Notes under the pieces: generated by a model
What the model was told of the DNA's origin: nothing
The model's database searches: none
Seen by the model: only the letters and a program-made list of their open reading frames with translations
Program-made: the position numbers and the translations under genes
In this document: in pieces, positions 5,722 through 6,295 of the stretch
Layout: every line of letters starts with the position of its first letter
How positions within the stretch are numbered: the first letter of the stretch is position 1
Assembly: GCA_964433875.1 (NCBI GenBank)
Contig: CAYSSO010000051.1
Span: 1-6,295 of the forward strand
DNA: 6,295 nucleotides
Direction: 5' to 3'
From: Athalassotoga sp964433875
GTDB lineage: Bacteria; Thermotogota; Thermotogae; Mesoaciditogales; Mesoaciditogaceae

Positions 5722-6295
5722 TTATGGAAGGTTCGTAAAGAGTCTCAGTATCTGCTGCGGGTTGGCATTAGCCTGTCCGAGCATTGCCATAGAGGATTGC
5801 AAGAGTATCTGCTGCTTTGAGTATGTCATAAGTTCCTTTGCCATGTCAGCATCCTTTATCGTGCCTTCGGCCGATATAAGGTTTGTCGATGAAGTCTGGA
5901 GGTTATTTGTGATATCAGTTATTCTGTTCTGCAACGCACCGAGTTTTGCGGCCTCCGTCGAGACAACCTGATTCGCGTTGTCTATTATCGAGATGGCAGC
6001 CTGTGCTCCGGCCTGCGTTGTCACATCTATTGTCGAGTAGAACCCATTCCCAAGGTACGTATTTGTCGCCGCTTGCGGATCAAAGGTTGTAGATGGGGTC
6101 GTCGATTCGAGGCCGAGCGCCTGTGCTCCCATATCGTTAAGGCCGAGAGAGACTGTCTGCGACTGGTTTGCTCCGACCTGGAATACGAGTTCCATATTCG
6201 CAGGATTTAAATTTCCATGTGGATCATTGGCGGCATCGAGCCTTACCGCGCCAGTGTTGACAACGCTGTAGGCTGCCGTCGATGCAGAAGTGTAA
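5722..6295 (-). CDS. Flagellin, C-terminal part
   Basis: The frame is open from the window edge to a TAA at 5722-5724, giving about 190 C-terminal residues; the ATG at 6195 is internal. Flagellin is exported and polymerises into the filament. Marks: 'LVFQVGANQSQTVSLGL' followed by 'ALGL', the usual transition out of the variable region; 'AKLGALQNRITDITNNLQTS' and 'NLISAEGTIKDADMAKELM', the conserved C-terminal D1/D0 helices; and 'YSKQQILLQSSMAMLGQANA' then 'PQQILRLF', the D0 terminus. The protein continues four residues ('TNLP') past the point where many flagellins stop. Its own terminator follows after 12 nt. The symbol is left blank because the number of flagellin paralogues and the missing N-terminus are unknown. 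Confidence 0.94.
   Translation of the reverse strand, partial: YTSASTAAYSVVNTGAVRLDAANDPHGNLNPANMELVFQVGANQSQTVSLGLNDMGAQALGLESTTPSTTFDPQAATNTYLGNGFYSTIDVTTQAGAQAAISIIDNANQVVSTEAAKLGALQNRITDITNNLQTSSTNLISAEGTIKDADMAKELMTYSKQQILLQSSMAMLGQANANPQQILRLFTNLP

Overview
The window comes from a flagellated bacterium. Coding density is very high, base composition is moderate, Shine-Dalgarno (SD) sequences of the GAGGTGA type are strong, TTG starts are common, and AGA/AGG and ATA codons are used freely. Together these are reminiscent of Thermotogota or similar thermophiles, but this is only a guess. No sign of plasmid, phage, insertion sequence, CRISPR or tRNA/rRNA was seen.

Layout: (1) 1-565, plus strand, is the 3' end of fliD (flagellar filament cap), followed by a bidirectional terminator at 594-616. 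(2) 697-5630, minus strand, is a compact six-gene operon read right to left: era, pxpA, pxpB, pxpC, psuK, psuG. Every adjacent pair overlaps, by 4, 11, 1, 8 and 4 nt. An extended -10 promoter lies just upstream of era at 5647-5655, and the operon probably ends at the shared terminator by fliD. (3) 5722-6295, minus strand, is the 3' end of a flagellin gene, with its own strong terminator at 5683-5709 separating it from the era promoter.

How the genes work together: Era is the 16S rRNA maturation/30S assembly GTPase. PxpABC is the ATP-dependent 5-oxoprolinase, which converts spontaneously formed pyroglutamate to glutamate. PsuK and PsuG together convert pseudouridine to uracil and ribose 5-phosphate. 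An attractive reading (inference) is that the operon couples ribosome assembly with clean-up of two unavoidable by-products, pyroglutamate from glutamine/glutathione/protein turnover and pseudouridine from RNA turnover. No transporter for either substrate is present, which suggests internal recycling.

The main oddities are: pxpA has no ATG/GTG/TTG codon in the right place and appears to start at an ATA codon that overlaps the era stop as ATAG; Era lacks about four residues where strand beta-4 of its G domain should be; and PxpC ends in a tail that looks like the first two strands of a biotin-carrier domain, cut off by the stop codon.
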